The notes: generated from the sequence alone by a model not told the origin. A DNA stretch of 64,000 nucleotides from Aquilaria yunnanensis (GCA_039654915.1 CM077594.1:47011001-47075000); one strand, 5' to 3'; positions 12,340 to 24,787 are shown, counted from the stretch's first letter. A program made the numbers and translations.

Positions 12340-13500
12340 CACTTATAGACTTCGGAAGAGAAGAGTGTATCAGGCAAAGATGAGATAGAGAGTGAAAAAA
12401 GTGATCTTGAAGAGATAGAAACAGGGGATGTAGAACTTGTCCCGGGCCGAAGTACCCGAGTGGGGAAAAAACTGGCTGAAGGTGACAAGGAAAAACTTGT
12501 ATCCCTTCTATTAATCAACAAAGATCTATTTACTTACTCTCTGAAGGATATGCTCGAGGTAGACCCGGGTATAGTTCAACACAGTCTTAACGTAACAACT
12601 GGGCAAAGCCCTTTCGGCAGAAAAAGCGTAGCCTTGTGACACATAAGAATAATTTTGTCAAATACGAGGTCCAATGACTAATAGAGGCAGGCATAGTGAG
12701 GGAAGTCAAGTACCCTAACTGGCTCAGCAACGTTATTGTTACCACCGAGGAAGGGAGCAATAAACTCCAAATGTGCATTGATTTATGAAATATAAATTGT
12801 GCCTGTCCTAAAGACTCGTATCCTTTACCACCAATAGACTAATTGGTGGACTCAACTACCGAATATGGTCTACTCAGCTTCCTCAATGCTTTTAGCAGAT
12901 ACCACCAAATTTGGTTGGATCCCGAAAAAGGGGAAAAAACTGCCTTTATTACCGAAGTTCAAACTTACTGATACATCAGAAAGCCCTTCAACCTTAAAAA
13001 TGCAGGAGCCGCATACCAAAGGTTGATGAACAGGGTATTCAACTCCCAGATTGGGGGAAGTATGGAAGTGTAAATTGATGATATGATAGTCAAGAGTAGA
13101 CAACCTAGCAATCATATCACAAACTTGGGGGAAACATTCTACCAACTTTAGAAATTAGGAATCTGCCTTAACCCTAAAAAATGTGTGTTTGCGGTGACTG
13201 CTGGCAAATTCCTCAGATTCATGGTATCCAAAAAAGGTATAAACGCCAACCCTGAAAAAGTTGACACCCTACTAGCATTCCAAACTCCATCAACAACAAA
13301 GGATATACAAAGGCTCACAAGAAGAATAACTTCCCTTAGCAGATTCATGTATAGATATGGAGATCGATGCCGGCTATTCTTTAAAGTGTTTATGAAAGTA
13401 GCAAAAAATGGACACAACCTTGGAGCTGAGGAACACCCTTGGAATGAAGAATGCCAAAATGCTTAGGATGAGCTCAAAAATTACTTGACCCAATTACCGA
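12340..13500 (+). pseudogene. Tat-A reverse transcriptase pseudogene
   Basis: The fingers and palm of a gypsy reverse transcriptase can be followed from about 12480 to 13500. A plus-strand open piece at 13185-13466 covers the thumb and connection. The catalytic box is damaged: around 13070 the codon before Ile-Asp-Asp-Met is a stop, where Tat-B has Tyr-Val-Asp-Asp-Met. Other stops fall at the Lys-Asn-Leu-Asn segment (about 12787) and in the segment near 12970. No activity is possible. Confidence 0.75.
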
Positions 13501-14290
13501 TACTTTGGGAACCAAGGGAAGGAGAAGCAACCGCTCATCCTCTACCTCGCAGTAACCTAAAAAGTTGTAAGTTCGGTTCTGGTTAAAAAGGAATGACGGA
13601 AGTAGTGGCCAGTATCCTATGTGAGCAAGTCCCTGCACGGTGCCGAAGTTAGGTACCTTTTTCTGCAAAAGGCCATCTATGCCCCGGTATTGGCAGGGAA
13701 GAGGCTCCGGCCTTATTTCCAATGACTTCCCATCATAGTACGAAGTACCTTACACCTACGGGATGTCATGCGGAAGGTGGACCAGTCGGGCCAATTATCA
13801 AAGTAGTGCATCGAGCAAGGCGAGTATGATATCATTTATGAGCCAAGAAGGGCAATAAAAGCCCAAACACTGGCAGATTTTATTGCTGAGGTACCTAAAA
13901 CTGAAGGTACCCCTGGAGACCTCAAAAGTGACGAACCTGATTGGAGATTATTCATCAATGGAGCCTCAGGATCTGAACACCAGGGAGCTGGAGTAATTCA
14001 CCGTGGACCTGAAGGCATGGAAGCTTCAAAATCCATCAAATTTCATTTCAATGTTACCAATAACATTCCAAAGATGAAGCCCTCAAAGCAAGCTTGCAAC
14101 AAACAAAAAGAGTCAGTCTTAGAAATCTAAAGGGCCATAGTGATTCTCAACTGGTGGTCTGGCAGATCACTGGGGGACTACGGTGCAAAAGATACTAACT
14201 TGGCAAAGTACCATAATCTCATAAAAGGACTTATCTGGGAGTTTGACAAGGTATAAATAGAAAATGTACCTTAGTGAGATAATGTGGAGG
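13501..14290 (+). pseudogene. Tat-A RNase H and second (archaeal-type) RNase H pseudogenes
   Basis: The first RNase H is at about 13540-13870. The second is at about 13920-14280, recognised by Gly-Ala-Ser-Gly-Ser-Glu-His-Gln-Gly-Ala-Gly. In the second domain the first catalytic Asp, present in Tat-B as Val-Asp-Gly-Ala, is Asn here (Ile-Asn-Gly-Ala), and a frameshift near 14070 removes the following region. Acquisition of a second RNase H is an established feature of the Tat lineage. Confidence 0.7.
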
Positions 14291-14534
14291 CGTATACTTT
14301 AGCCAAATCAAAACATTCCACTGAAGTGCTAGATACGCCCAGTATAGCAATAATGGTTGTTGCAACCTCGGACAAAGGGTGGAAAGAACCTATCAAAGGG
14401 TATCTTGTGACCTCGGAATTGCCCGAAGAACCTATGAAAGCTGTGAACATGTGACAGCGCCAGGGTAAATACTTTTTGATCAGGGAAGAATTATACTGAC
14501 AAGGGTATGCAAACCCATTGCAAAGGTGTATCCG

Positions 14535-14834
14535 TGAAAAGGACATTGAGGTAGTCCTAAAAAAGGTCCATAAGGAGGCTTATGGGTCTCACATCGAAAC
14601 TGACGCCCTTGCTGGGGTGCTACTTCAGCAAGAAAATTTCTAGCCTAGTTTAAGGAAGAATGCAAGGCAGTTCACCAAGTAATGTGATAAGTGCCAACAA
14701 CATGCACCCATCCAGATAATAGCCTCCAGGGCAATAACTTTGGCAAACTACCATTGCCCCTTAAATGTTTAGGGTATTGGGCTCATTGGGCCTCTCTTAA
14801 CAGCTCTAGGAGGAGTGAAGTTCTATGTAGTGGC
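14535..14834 (+). pseudogene. Tat-A integrase pseudogene, truncated
   Basis: The zinc-binding N-terminal domain begins near 14560 (His-Lys-Glu-Ala-Tyr-Gly-Ser-His) with the Cys-x2-Cys pair around 14690. The catalytic core starts near 14765, where the first DDE Asp of the Gly-Ile-Asp-Leu-Ile-Gly-Pro motif is Gly. Reading stops at 14834 where the X2 LTR begins. Tat-B carries the same region at 46220-46500. Confidence 0.75.
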
Positions 14835-16371
14835 TATTACCCACTCTGAGGTAAACTAGTTATGGTGCCAAAACTGTGTATTTAAACTCCCAGGATTGGT
14901 GTGTCCTATAGGTCACCAAAACAACACCCCAAGTGTACATACTCATGGGACCCTATTGAGCACTATGTAAATACAAGCATATTAGTCTGACAATGACACA
15001 CATATTTACATTTACGCACACTATGGCAGCTAAGAAAGAAAAAACTAGCACAAGTCTTAGTTTTGGCTTTGACAAATTAAGCATTCTTACTAGGTTCAAA
15101 AATTCCAGCCACTACACCCATTTAACTATTGGGTTTTGGGAGCCAAACAACGCAGCGGAATTTAACCAAAACCCTCCAGGATCCAAGTGAAATAGAATAA
15201 ACTGGGTGTTCAAAAATTTTCGTATCTAATTTTCGGTTGAGATCTTTCACCCAACTGTAGAATCGAATCACAAAACCTGAACAGTTGACATGTTCAAGCT
15301 CCCTATGGTATCCACATGAGCCTATTGTGATCACCATGCTTCCACCATGTCCCGGCAGATGCGTCTCTCTTGCGCTCGCAGAGCTAGCTTGCGTCCTCCA
15401 AGGAATTGCAAGAGAAGAGTGCGGTTGTCCTTTTCAGGAGGCTAGGGCAAGGAGACCTGCGAATTTCTCACTAAAAGCTGTATTTATAGTGAGACTCAAC
15501 TTCCAGGCCTAATGGGTTTCAAAGCCCTAATCCAATTAGGATTTAATTTCGGGCTTAATAATGGCTCAACTCTTGGGCCCATTATTAATACGAAATTAAA
15601 GTGAAACCATAACCCAAATAATTAGCCCATGCACTCTAATGATCCTAATAGCTCTATGTCTGCGACCCAATAGGCTCTTACCACATTGGCAATGATCATA
15701 AATCACATTTATGATCACAAGCAATGAGCGGTGTCTAGCAACACATCATAGCTACTCAAGTGACAAGATTGTCGGTGATTCGACTAAACCTTTATGATCA
15801 TCATCGATATATGTTATTGTTCCTTTGTCCAAGACATCAAGACTAAGCACAAGACATGGAATGTGTCACTCTCATATAGCCCAATCTTTGGTTTCTTGAT
15901 TACCGAGTAGACCAACTTAAACTGATGACATTGATATCGTATATCAACTCATCCTAGCATGGCCATGCATTTTTCTAAGTCTCACTCTATCAAGGGGCCC
16001 GAAGATATCACTCCCGTTACATAGGAGGGACAAATTCTATCTTGATCATACAAATCCCTCTGCATGATATGTGACATACCCAATGACTTCCTTCAAGTTC
16101 ACTCAGTTATGAGCAACAAAGGAAAGTATCAAAGTATGTTACTCACATGTAAGGAACCTTGATGATCTTAGGTTGAAGCACTACATATACCATGATTACT
16201 ATGCGAATCACTTATGACACTGATATAACGATCCATGTAGTGCTCTCATGGTGGGTCGGTCCAGTACACAAGTTCTCTAACTTGTACCCATATGTAGACT
16301 ACATATCTCATATTAGTCTCCACATATGCTAGTCATTATGTACTATTGTAACCCACTCCACAATAATACTA

Positions 16372-17780
16372 TGTTGGAATTCTTGGTGCACCAAGATCCT
16401 TTTAAGATAGGATCTGAGCTCATTGAGCTAACTCTAGCTTGAACAGCTATCTAAGGCAGCTAAAAGTAGCTTCCTTTCGCTCAAGTCAGCTCATTTCAGC
16501 TATAAGTAACTCAAAGTAGCTGGACTTCAGCTCAAGTTAGCTCAAGTCAGCTCAAGTCAGCTCAAGTCAGCTCACTTCAGCTTCTAGTAGCTGAATGTAG
16601 CTAGACTTCAACTCAAGTCAGCTCACTTTAGCTATAAGTATCTCAAAGTAGCAGGACTTCAGCTCAAGTTAGCTCAAGTCAGCTCAAGTCAGCTCACTTC
16701 AGCTTTTGGTAGCTGAATGTAGCTGGACTTCAGTTCACTTTAGCTGAGAGTAGCTAACTCCAGCTCAAGGTCAGTTTAGGGAACTAGACCTTAGTTCATG
16801 GAGCTTGATTGGAGCTCAAAGGAGCTCAATGGTGCATAAGTAGCACAGTGAGCTAGCTTTGTGCCAGCTCACCTTGCTTCTAGCTCAAAACCACCAAGAG
16901 ACACATCTTTTGTGTAAAGGTATGTCTCTTCATCGAAAGAGATGACTATTGGCTAAAAGAACGTGTCTTTTCAACCAAAGGAAGTGTTCCTTGAGTGAAA
17001 AGACATGTATATTCGGCCATGAGGGTGGTTGGGGTGGTTATTGCACCAAGAGTGATGTCCTATGACTTTAGGGGACATGTATATTCGGCCATAAGGTAGT
17101 TATGGGGTGGTTATAGGCCAAAGGAAGTGTTCCTTGGCTAAAAGACATGTATTTTCGCCATAAGGTAGTTATGGGGTGGTTATAGGCCAAAGGAAGTGTT
17201 CCTTGGCTAAAAGACATGTAATTTCACCACCATACATGACCCTTGGCAAAAGGAAGTGTTCTTTGTCTTAAAAGACACCTTTCTTGGTGTAAAGGTGTGG
17301 CTTTTGGTCATCTATAAATAGCCTTTAGAGGCCATCCATTTTAAGCACGAATTAGCACTCCATTTGCTCCATTTTTCTTGAGAGAAAATTGTTCTCCTCC
17401 TATTTCCTTTAAAGGCTGAAATATTAAACACTTTTTGAGAGCATTGTGGGTGGATTTACATAGAGATTGTTCATCTCTATTTCAACCTTCAAGGTACTCC
17501 TCTAAGATCAAGTTCTCCCTCTAGTTTTTGCCAAAGATAACCAAGAAGAAAGGTGCACATCTTTTCTTGGTTTAGTAGCATGTTAGGTTTTCATTTCTTA
17601 TGTATGTTCTTAGTAGCATGCTAGGATTTATTTAACACAACATGTATGTGATCTTGATATGCTAAATAACATGTTATGCATGCCTATATCCATGTTGAAT
17701 TCAAATGAACAACTACTCATGTGGCATATACATGAGTAGATAACATAAAAGTATGTTATCATAAGATCCTGAAATCTTCA
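16372..17780 (+). repeat. Cop1 5' LTR
   Basis: 1,409 bp, TG...CA ends. It contains an AGCT-rich block with strict 10-bp spacing (16427-16768), a 69-bp tandem duplication (17089-17157 and 17158-17226) absent from the 3' LTR, and a TATA box (TATAAATA) at 17313-17320. The reconstructed 3' LTR is about 1,293 bp; the difference comes from repeat-copy number and the 69-bp duplication. Confidence 0.9.
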
Positions 17781-17782
17781 AT

Positions 17783-17794
17783 TGGTATCAGAGC
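17783..17794 (+). other. primer-binding site of Cop1
   Basis: TGGTATCAGAGC, complementary to the 3' end of plant initiator Met-tRNA, starts 2 bp after the LTR end. Confidence 0.9.
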
Positions 17795-18046
17795 CTAGGT
17801 CATGAACATGTATATGTTGCATATAGTGAGCATGATTTAGGATCATACATATGTGTATGATTATGATAAGGCTAATGAAGGATATGTGTGTGGAGCAATG
17901 AAGGCATGTTTGTGTATTTCTAATTGAATGCTATATGCATCTCTTTTGCCATATATGAGCATGTTAGAAGTTGTTTCATACACATGTTGCTTTGTTGAGT
18001 ATTGTTGTGTAAATTAAACTAAAACATGTGAATTGCATCAATGTAG

Positions 18047-18760
18047 ATGGCTTGTAAGAATATAGTTGCAGAATTAAACCATGAACTCAAATTGGATGGT
18101 GAAAACTATTGAATTTGGAAACAGAATGTCAAATTCATTTTAACTGAACAAGATACTCTTGATGTGCTCACTCAAGAGATCATGCCTCCTGCTGAGGGAC
18201 AGGATAGGACTGCCTATGAGGCATTCCTAAAGAAGAACTCTATGTGTAGAGTCACTCTCCTTTCCACTATGGTGGATGAGATTATGGTGGAATTCTCCAT
18301 GCTTGACGGGCTAAGGCCATATGGGACTCAGTCAGGGCCAAGTATGAAGATATTTCTGTAGAGAAACAACGCTAAATGATTCTTAGGTTTGAGAATTATG
18401 TGAAGCGTGCTGATCACTCTATGAGTGCTCACTTGCGTGAGATGTCACGCATGATCCACCAGCTTAAGACAGCAGGGCATGTGCTCACTGATGAGCAACA
18501 AGTGCAAGCAATAATCCGTTCCTTGCCCGATGAGGAATGGCAGTTGATGAAGGTCAACTTATGCCATAACCCTCAAATAATGTCATTTAATGACATTGCT
18601 CGTCACCTTCTCCTTGAGGATGGAGTAATGGCCCTCAAGGACCATTCTAGGGCATATGTTGCCTCATCTTCTATCTAGAAGGGATGGAAGAAGAATGGTG
18701 GGAAATGAGGGCTGAGAAAGGGCAAGGGAAAAGGTCCTGCTTCCAAGAAAAAGTTCAAGA
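18047..18760 (+). pseudogene. gag: Cop1 gag pseudogene
   Basis: The ATG at 18047 opens a copia gag, but codon 22 is TGA (18110-18112) at the place of the conserved Asn-Tyr-x-x-Trp motif. Frame changes follow: one piece is open at 18164-18361 and the next at 18376-18678. The second piece carries the alpha-helical gag core with Leu-Pro-x-Glu-Trp and the Leu-Leu-x-Glu motif. A basic Lys/Gly-rich linker at 18690-18790 leads to the zinc knuckle in the next feature. The protein would have formed the particle shell. Confidence 0.8.
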
Positions 18761-21700
18761 AAAAGCGGGACATAAACAAGCTGAAGAACTTCAACTGTGT
18801 GAATAAAGGCCACTTTGCAAAAGATTGCAAAGGTCCACCCAAGGTACATACATACCCTTCTACTTCCTTTGTACATGTTGTGTCATGTACATTACTAACT
18901 GAGTGCAATGCTTTGTGGATTGTAGAATTGGGAGCAACAGACCACATAGCTCGGGACAGGTCCTGGTTTGTGGCCTACCGGAAGCTCTCGAAAGGAGCTA
19001 AGCATGTTTCAGTAAGGAATGATGCCAGGCTAGAAGTAGAAGGCATAGGAACATGTAAAATTCCTATAGATATTGGATATTTTTATCCAATAGATGTATT
19101 GTATGTACCAAACATTTGTAGAAATTTGATTTCTATAAGTTGTATGTTGAAGTACAATTATTGCTTTAATTTCTTCAATAATAATGTGTCTATTATTAAA
19201 GATGGTCGAATAGTATGCACTTGTTCAGTTAATAATAGGCTTTATGAGTCGAAGCCAACTAACCATTCTGTTGCGAGTCCTAGTTGCTATGTGACAGTGG
19301 TCACAAATGAAATGAGATGGCATGAGAGGTTAGGTCATATTGGTCAAGATAGAATGGACAAGCTAGCCAAGAGTGGCTTGCTAGGTTCCTTGACCAAGGT
19401 TGTCCTTCCAAGTTGCCAATCATGCCTAGAGGGCAAAGCCACAAGAAAGCCTTTTGGCAAAGCAACTAGGAGAAGTGAGGCACTAAGTTTAGTTCACTTT
19501 GACTTGTGTGGGCCAATGAGGGTTGAATCCAGAAATGGATTTAAGTATTTCATCACAGTCACAGATGATTATACTCGATTCACCCACATCTACCTACTAA
19601 GAAACAAGGCAGAGGCCTTGGCCTGCTTTAAGAAGTATGTACACTTGGTTGAGAACCAAGTAGGTAAGAAGGTTAAGTCCTTGAGGACAAATAGGGGTGG
19701 AGAGTATACATCAAATGCATTCAAGGCATTTTGTGACTTGAAGGGTATTGAGAGGGACTTCACTCTTCCTTGGACACCCCAACAGAATAGAGTGTTTGAA
19801 AGGAAGAATAGAACTCTTATGGACATGTACATTCCATGATGGCAAAGGCCAACTTAGACATCACTTATTGGAGTGATGCATTACTGTGTGCAGTTCATGT
19901 CCTTAACAGAGTACCCACCAAGAATGTGAACTCTTTTCCATATGAGTTATGGAAGAAGAAAACTCCTAACCTAACCTATTTATGCCCTTGGGGTTGTTTA
20001 GCTTATGTTCACATAACGGACCATCCTTTGGGAAAGTTGGGTCCAAGAGGGAGGAGGTGTGCCTTCCTTAGTTATGCTGAAGAGTCTAGGGGTTATGTGT
20101 TCTTGTATATAAGTCACAAAATTGGGAACATCTTTGATGCAAGGAATGCTAACTTTGTGGAGGATGAGTTTCCCAAAGTTGGTGAGCGTGGTGACGTAAC
20201 CTCATTAAGCCAGATCCTAAATGAGGATCAACCAAGTGACATAAGGACACCTGGGACACATTCACCTACTCTAGAGGGAGTACCTCAACCACATGGAGTA
20301 ATGGCTCCAGAAATGCCTGTTGTTGTGGACCAACATGAGCAAGACCTCCAAGAGAAAGGTTTTGTTCAAGAGGGAGTTGAGGATACTCAAGAGAAAAATG
20401 TTAAGCTTCAAGAGATGGAGCATGAGTTGCCTCCATCTCAGGCTACATTGAAAAGATCAATGAGGAAATTTGGACCACCTAAAGAATGGTGGATCTTGGA
20501 TAGTGAGGCAAATTTGGTTGGATCTGAGATAGATGAGCCAAGTAACATTAAGGAGGCTCTTGAGGGTGGACAGAGGGAAGAGTGGCTAAATGCAATGAAG
20601 GATGAGTTGCATTCAATGCATCTCAATGGGGTTTGGGAGCTAAGTGATCTTCTTCCAGGCCCTAAGGCAATTGGAAACAAATGGGTTCTCAAGATCAAGG
20701 TGAACTCTGATGGAAGTATCGAAAGATACAAGGCCCGTTTGGTGGCCAAGGGTTTTACACAGAATGAGGGTGTTGATTTCAAAGACACCTTCTCTCCTTT
20801 TGTAAAATTCACTTCCGTCAGGATATTACTTGCCATCGTGGCAAATCTAGACCTAGAGTTACATCAAATGGATGTAAAGACCGCCTTTCTCAATGGTGAT
20901 TTGAGTGAGGAGATATATATGAGACAACTTGAGGGGTTTGTCCAAAAGGGTCAAGAGGACAAGGTATGTAGACTAAAGAAGTCTATCTATGGTCTTAAGC
21001 AAGCTTCAAGATAGTGGTACTTGAAGTTTCACCATGCAATCACAAGCTATGGCTTTGTGATGATGCATGAACACCATTGTGTATACTTGTACTCTTCTAG
21101 GTCTAGTTTTCCAGTATTGACTCTATATGTGGATGATATTTTGATTGCAAGTAATGGGCTTGCTTTGTTAAGTACCATCAAGGGATGGTTGTCTTCCACC
21201 TTTGACCTGAAGCACATGGGAGAGGCTGCCTATATCCTAGGGGTTAAGAGCCTGAGGCAAGGCTGTTGGCCCTTTCCCAAGAGCCTTATATTGATAAGAT
21301 TCTTGCAAGGTTCAACTTAACAAATGCAAAGCCCATGAGTACACCTCTTGCATATAGTTGAAAGATTGGAGAGGAGTTATGTCCTAAGACTCTAAAGGAG
21401 AAGGAAGAGATGGCTCAGGTCCCCTACCTAAGTGCTATTGGTAGCTTGATGTACGCCATGTTATGTACAAGGCCAGACATTAGTCAAGCGGTTGGACTTC
21501 TAGCACGATATTCTTCCAACCCTGGTCTGGAGCATTGGAAGAATGTCAAGAGGATCCTAAGGTACCTCAAAGGTACTAAGTGATGGGTTTCGGGAGCCAA
21601 ACAGCGCAGTGGAATTTAACCGAAACTATTGGGCTCATTATTAATACGAAATTATTGTGAAACCATAACCCAAATAATTAGCCCATCCACTCTAATGATC

Positions 21701-23113
21701 CAAATAGCTCTACGTGTGCGACCCAATAGGCTCTTATCACGTTCGCAATGATCATAAATCACATTTATGCTCATAAGCAATGAGCGGTGTCGAGCAACAC
21801 ATCATTGCTACCCAAGTGATAAGATTGTTGATGATTCAACTAAACCTTTCTGATCATCATCGATATATGCCATTGTCCCTTTGTCCAAGATATCAAGACT
21901 AAGTAATAGACATGGAATGTGTCACTCTCATATAGCCCAATCTTCGGTTTCTTGATTACCAAGTAGACCAACTTAAAATGATGACATTGATATCGTATAT
22001 CAACTCATCCAAGCATGGCCATGCATTTTTCTAAGTCTTACTTTATCAAGGGGCTCGAAGATATCACTCTCGTTACATAGGAGGGACAAATCTCATCTTG
22101 ATCATACAAATCCCTCCGCATGATATGTGACATACCAATGACCTCCTTCAAGTTCACTCAGTTACGAGCAACAAAGGAAAGTATCAAAGTATGTGACTCA
22201 CATGTAGGGAACCTTGATGATCTTAGGTCGAAGGACTACATATACCATGATCACTATGAGAATCACTTATGATACTCATATAACGATCCATGTAGTGTTC
22301 TCATAGTGGGTTGGTCCAGTACACAAGTTCTCCAACTTGTACCTATATGTAGACTACATATCTCATATTACTCTCCACATATGCTAGTCGTTACGTATTA
22401 TTGCAACCCGCTCCACAATAATACTAGACCAGGGACGTTTAAGAATATCATTATTCTAGGGTTACAATTATGTTTGTTAAGTTACGCAGAAATAGAACAA
22501 CAAACATAATTGTTGGATTAATGCCTTAATAAAATATCATGATTCAATGTGAAAAAATAAAATCATCTCACGATTGGCTTTTGGGCACAACACTAACACT
22601 AAGGATTATTGGCTTTGTTACCAAGGTAAAGACCTTGGTTTACGTGGCTATTTTGATGTTGATTGGGGAGGAGATAGAGACTCCAGCAAGTCTACATCTG
22701 GTTATCTTTTCATGCTAAATGGTGGGGCTACTACTTGGTGTAGTAAGAAGCAAACTTGTACAGCATTGTCCACAATCGAGGCTGAATTTGTTTCATGTGC
22801 CTCAGCTGTACAAGAAGCCCTTTGGCTAGGTTATTTCCTTAAGAATTTGGAGTCTAGGGTTTCTATTGAGAAGCCTATTACTATCTACAGTGATAGTATG
22901 GCAGCCATGGCTTATACCAAGGACCCCAAATACCATGGAAAAACCAAGCACATTTGCATGAAATTTAACTTTGTGCGGGATGCAATTGAAGAGGGTGAAG
23001 TTAGGATTGAGTACATTTCTACAGACCTGATGGTGGCAGATCCTCTCACTAAGCCATTGCCACCACTTGTACTTGCTCGACATGTTAGAGCAATGGGTCT
23101 TAGAAGATTGTAA
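18761..23113 (+). pseudogene. pol: Cop1 pol pseudogene (zinc knuckle, PR, IN, RT, RH), split by Z3
   Basis: In order: a zinc knuckle near 18795-18835 in which the first Cys is missing; protease near 18920, where the usual Asp-Ser-Gly-Ala is Glu-Leu-Gly-Ala, so the catalytic Asp is lost; integrase with its His/Cys domain (19310-19440) and DDE core, where the second Asp is Asn (Thr-Asn-Arg-Gly-Gly-Glu, about 19690); a frame break at 19836; reverse transcriptase with Tyr-Val-Asp-Asp intact near 21130 and a TAG at 21012-21014; then, after solo LTR Z3, RNase H from about 22604 to the stop at 23113. Both 18799-19839 and 19836-21014 are long open pieces, so decay is moderate. The copia order IN before RT is plain. 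Confidence 0.9.
21581..22598 (-). mobile_element. solo LTR Z3 with internal deletion, inside Cop1 pol
   Basis: It begins TGATGGG and ends CACTAACA on the plus strand and is flanked by exact CTAAG duplications (21576-21580 and 22599-22603). It is 1,018 bp, about 400 bp shorter than Z1. Comparison with Z2 puts the missing segment at one place near 21629, corresponding to about 15171-15575 in Z2. It separates the Cop1 reverse transcriptase from RNase H. Confidence 0.9.
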
Positions 23114-24392
23114 ATGTTGGATGTACTTCACCTCTTTGGTGTCACACATGTTATGTATTTCTTTGAAATAATACAGATTATTTTATGAAATACTCAGTTC
23201 AATTTTGTGAATCACAACGAACAAATGAACATGTCAAACATAGGCAGAGGATGACTTTCTCACACAAGTCATCCGCCCTTGATCTTTGTGTAAGATTAAG
23301 GATGAGACTGATGAAAGACTTAAATGAAACTTAAGTGGATGATACATTTAAGTGGGAGTCATGCTCCAACACATGACACTTTAGCTTTTATGGTCGCCTT
23401 GATTATGAGTAATCAAGATTCAATGCTTTGGTGCATTCAGTTTGTATGACCATTCATACATCCTAGCCTATGTTAGATGTAAGCTAAGGCTTACATGGAC
23501 AAATTTCATGGTTATTGACATGTCCTCCTTTTATGTGTTAAGAGGAGTACACTTAATGGTGTTTTAAGAGGGAGAAATGACACACTCCTCAATTGGAATG
23601 GAGATCACTCCAAGTGGGAGTGACATGAGTAAAACACCTTAGAAGTGTATTATGGAACTTTAATAGATGTGTTTCCAAGTGTTCCATGACCATGAAATTC
23701 GACCAGAGAAGAATTTAAGCAAGTTGTCTCTATTCTTGCTTAGTGTGAGATTCTTCGATTTAGACTCTTAGTGACTATGGCTTGCTGTTAGGAAGTTGAG
23801 TTAATTATGATTACTTTGATTGGTTGTCGAAGGTCTTAGAGAAATGAGACTAGAGTATCCTCCTTTTGGGTAATCATGTTAACTCATTGACCTAAGTAGT
23901 TGAAGCTAAAAGGAAAGACATTAAGATGATACACGTTCATTAAATTCAATCTTGGGCCCACATATTACTATGAGTAGTATGCTAGATTGAATGAAAAGTG
24001 ATTGAAATCAGTACTCAATGCTTAATACAATCATGGATTTCAAGGAGTTAAAATTCTAAGAAAGAGACTGATTGTGATTAAGAAGTGTATCATATGTCTG
24101 GGGTCTAAAAGGCATAACTTGATGTGTTCAAGCAAGCTTGATGTGTTTAAGCAACACACTAGAATTTGATGTGTTCAAAGAAAAGTTTGAAGAAGTTCAA
24201 ACTATAAGGAGAGGACAATCTTCTATTGCGACTCTAACAACCTCAATGGAAGAGACTTAGTGTGTGTGCCTGAGGTCGCACCCACAACTCTATATATGTA
24301 TAAGTGTTCGGATCATTTCGGCTATTAGGATTAAGGAGTTTGTTTTGAGTGGGAGCTGGAGGCTTAAAAGCATCTTAGTGCGAGTGGGAGTT
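23114..24392 (+). other. Cop1 3' non-coding region with repeated polypurine motifs
   Basis: 1,279 bp between the RNase H stop and the 3' LTR with no open frame of interest. The motif AGTGGGAG occurs at 23351, 23613, 24348 and 24383. The last copy lies 2 bp before the LTR and is the likely plus-strand primer. No envelope-like product can be read. Confidence 0.7.
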
Positions 24393-24787
24393 TGTTGGAA
24401 TTCTTGGCGCACCAAGATCCTTTTAAGATAGGATTTGAGCTCATTGAGCTAACACTAGCTTGAACAGCTATCTAAGGCAGCTAAAAGTAGCTCCCTTTAA
24501 GTAACTCAAAGTAGCTGGACTTCAGCTCAAGTTAGCTCAAGTCAGCTCAAGTCAGCTCACTTCAGCTTCTGGTAGCTGAATGTAGCTGGACTTCAGCTCA
24601 AGTCAGCTCACTTCAGCTGTAAGTAGCTCAAAGTAGCAGGACTTCATCTCAAGTTTGCTCAAGTCAGCTCACTTCAGCTTTTGGTAGCTGAATGTAGCTG
24701 GACTTCAATTCACTTCAGCTGTGAGTAGCTAACTCAAGCTGAAGGTCAGTTCAGGGAACTAGACCTTAGTTCATGGAGCTTGATTGG

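Larger units (their letters stand above)
7969..14834 (+). mobile_element. Tat-A: degenerate Ty3/gypsy Tat-type element, 3' part cut off by X2
   Basis: The order is 5' LTR (7969-10116 with Z1 inside), primer-binding site, gag, protease, reverse transcriptase, RNase H, a second (archaeal-type) RNase H and the start of integrase. A second RNase H is the mark of the Tat group of plant gypsy elements. All domains match Tat-B in this window, which is on the opposite strand. The element stops inside integrase at 14834, where the X2 LTR begins. Five bases before X2 are GTGGC; the matching copy at the other X2 end is not in the window. Dense stops show long inactivity. Confidence 0.88.

Noticed and set aside
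16427..16768. CRISPR-like array
   Set aside because: There are no unique spacers. The units are 10 bp long, inside a plant copia LTR.
18664..18947. Minus-strand open frames over the Cop1 gag-pol boundary
   Set aside because: They are shadows of the plus-strand copia sequence.
23114..24392. Envelope-like gene after copia RNase H
   Set aside because: No open frame or membrane segment can be read there.
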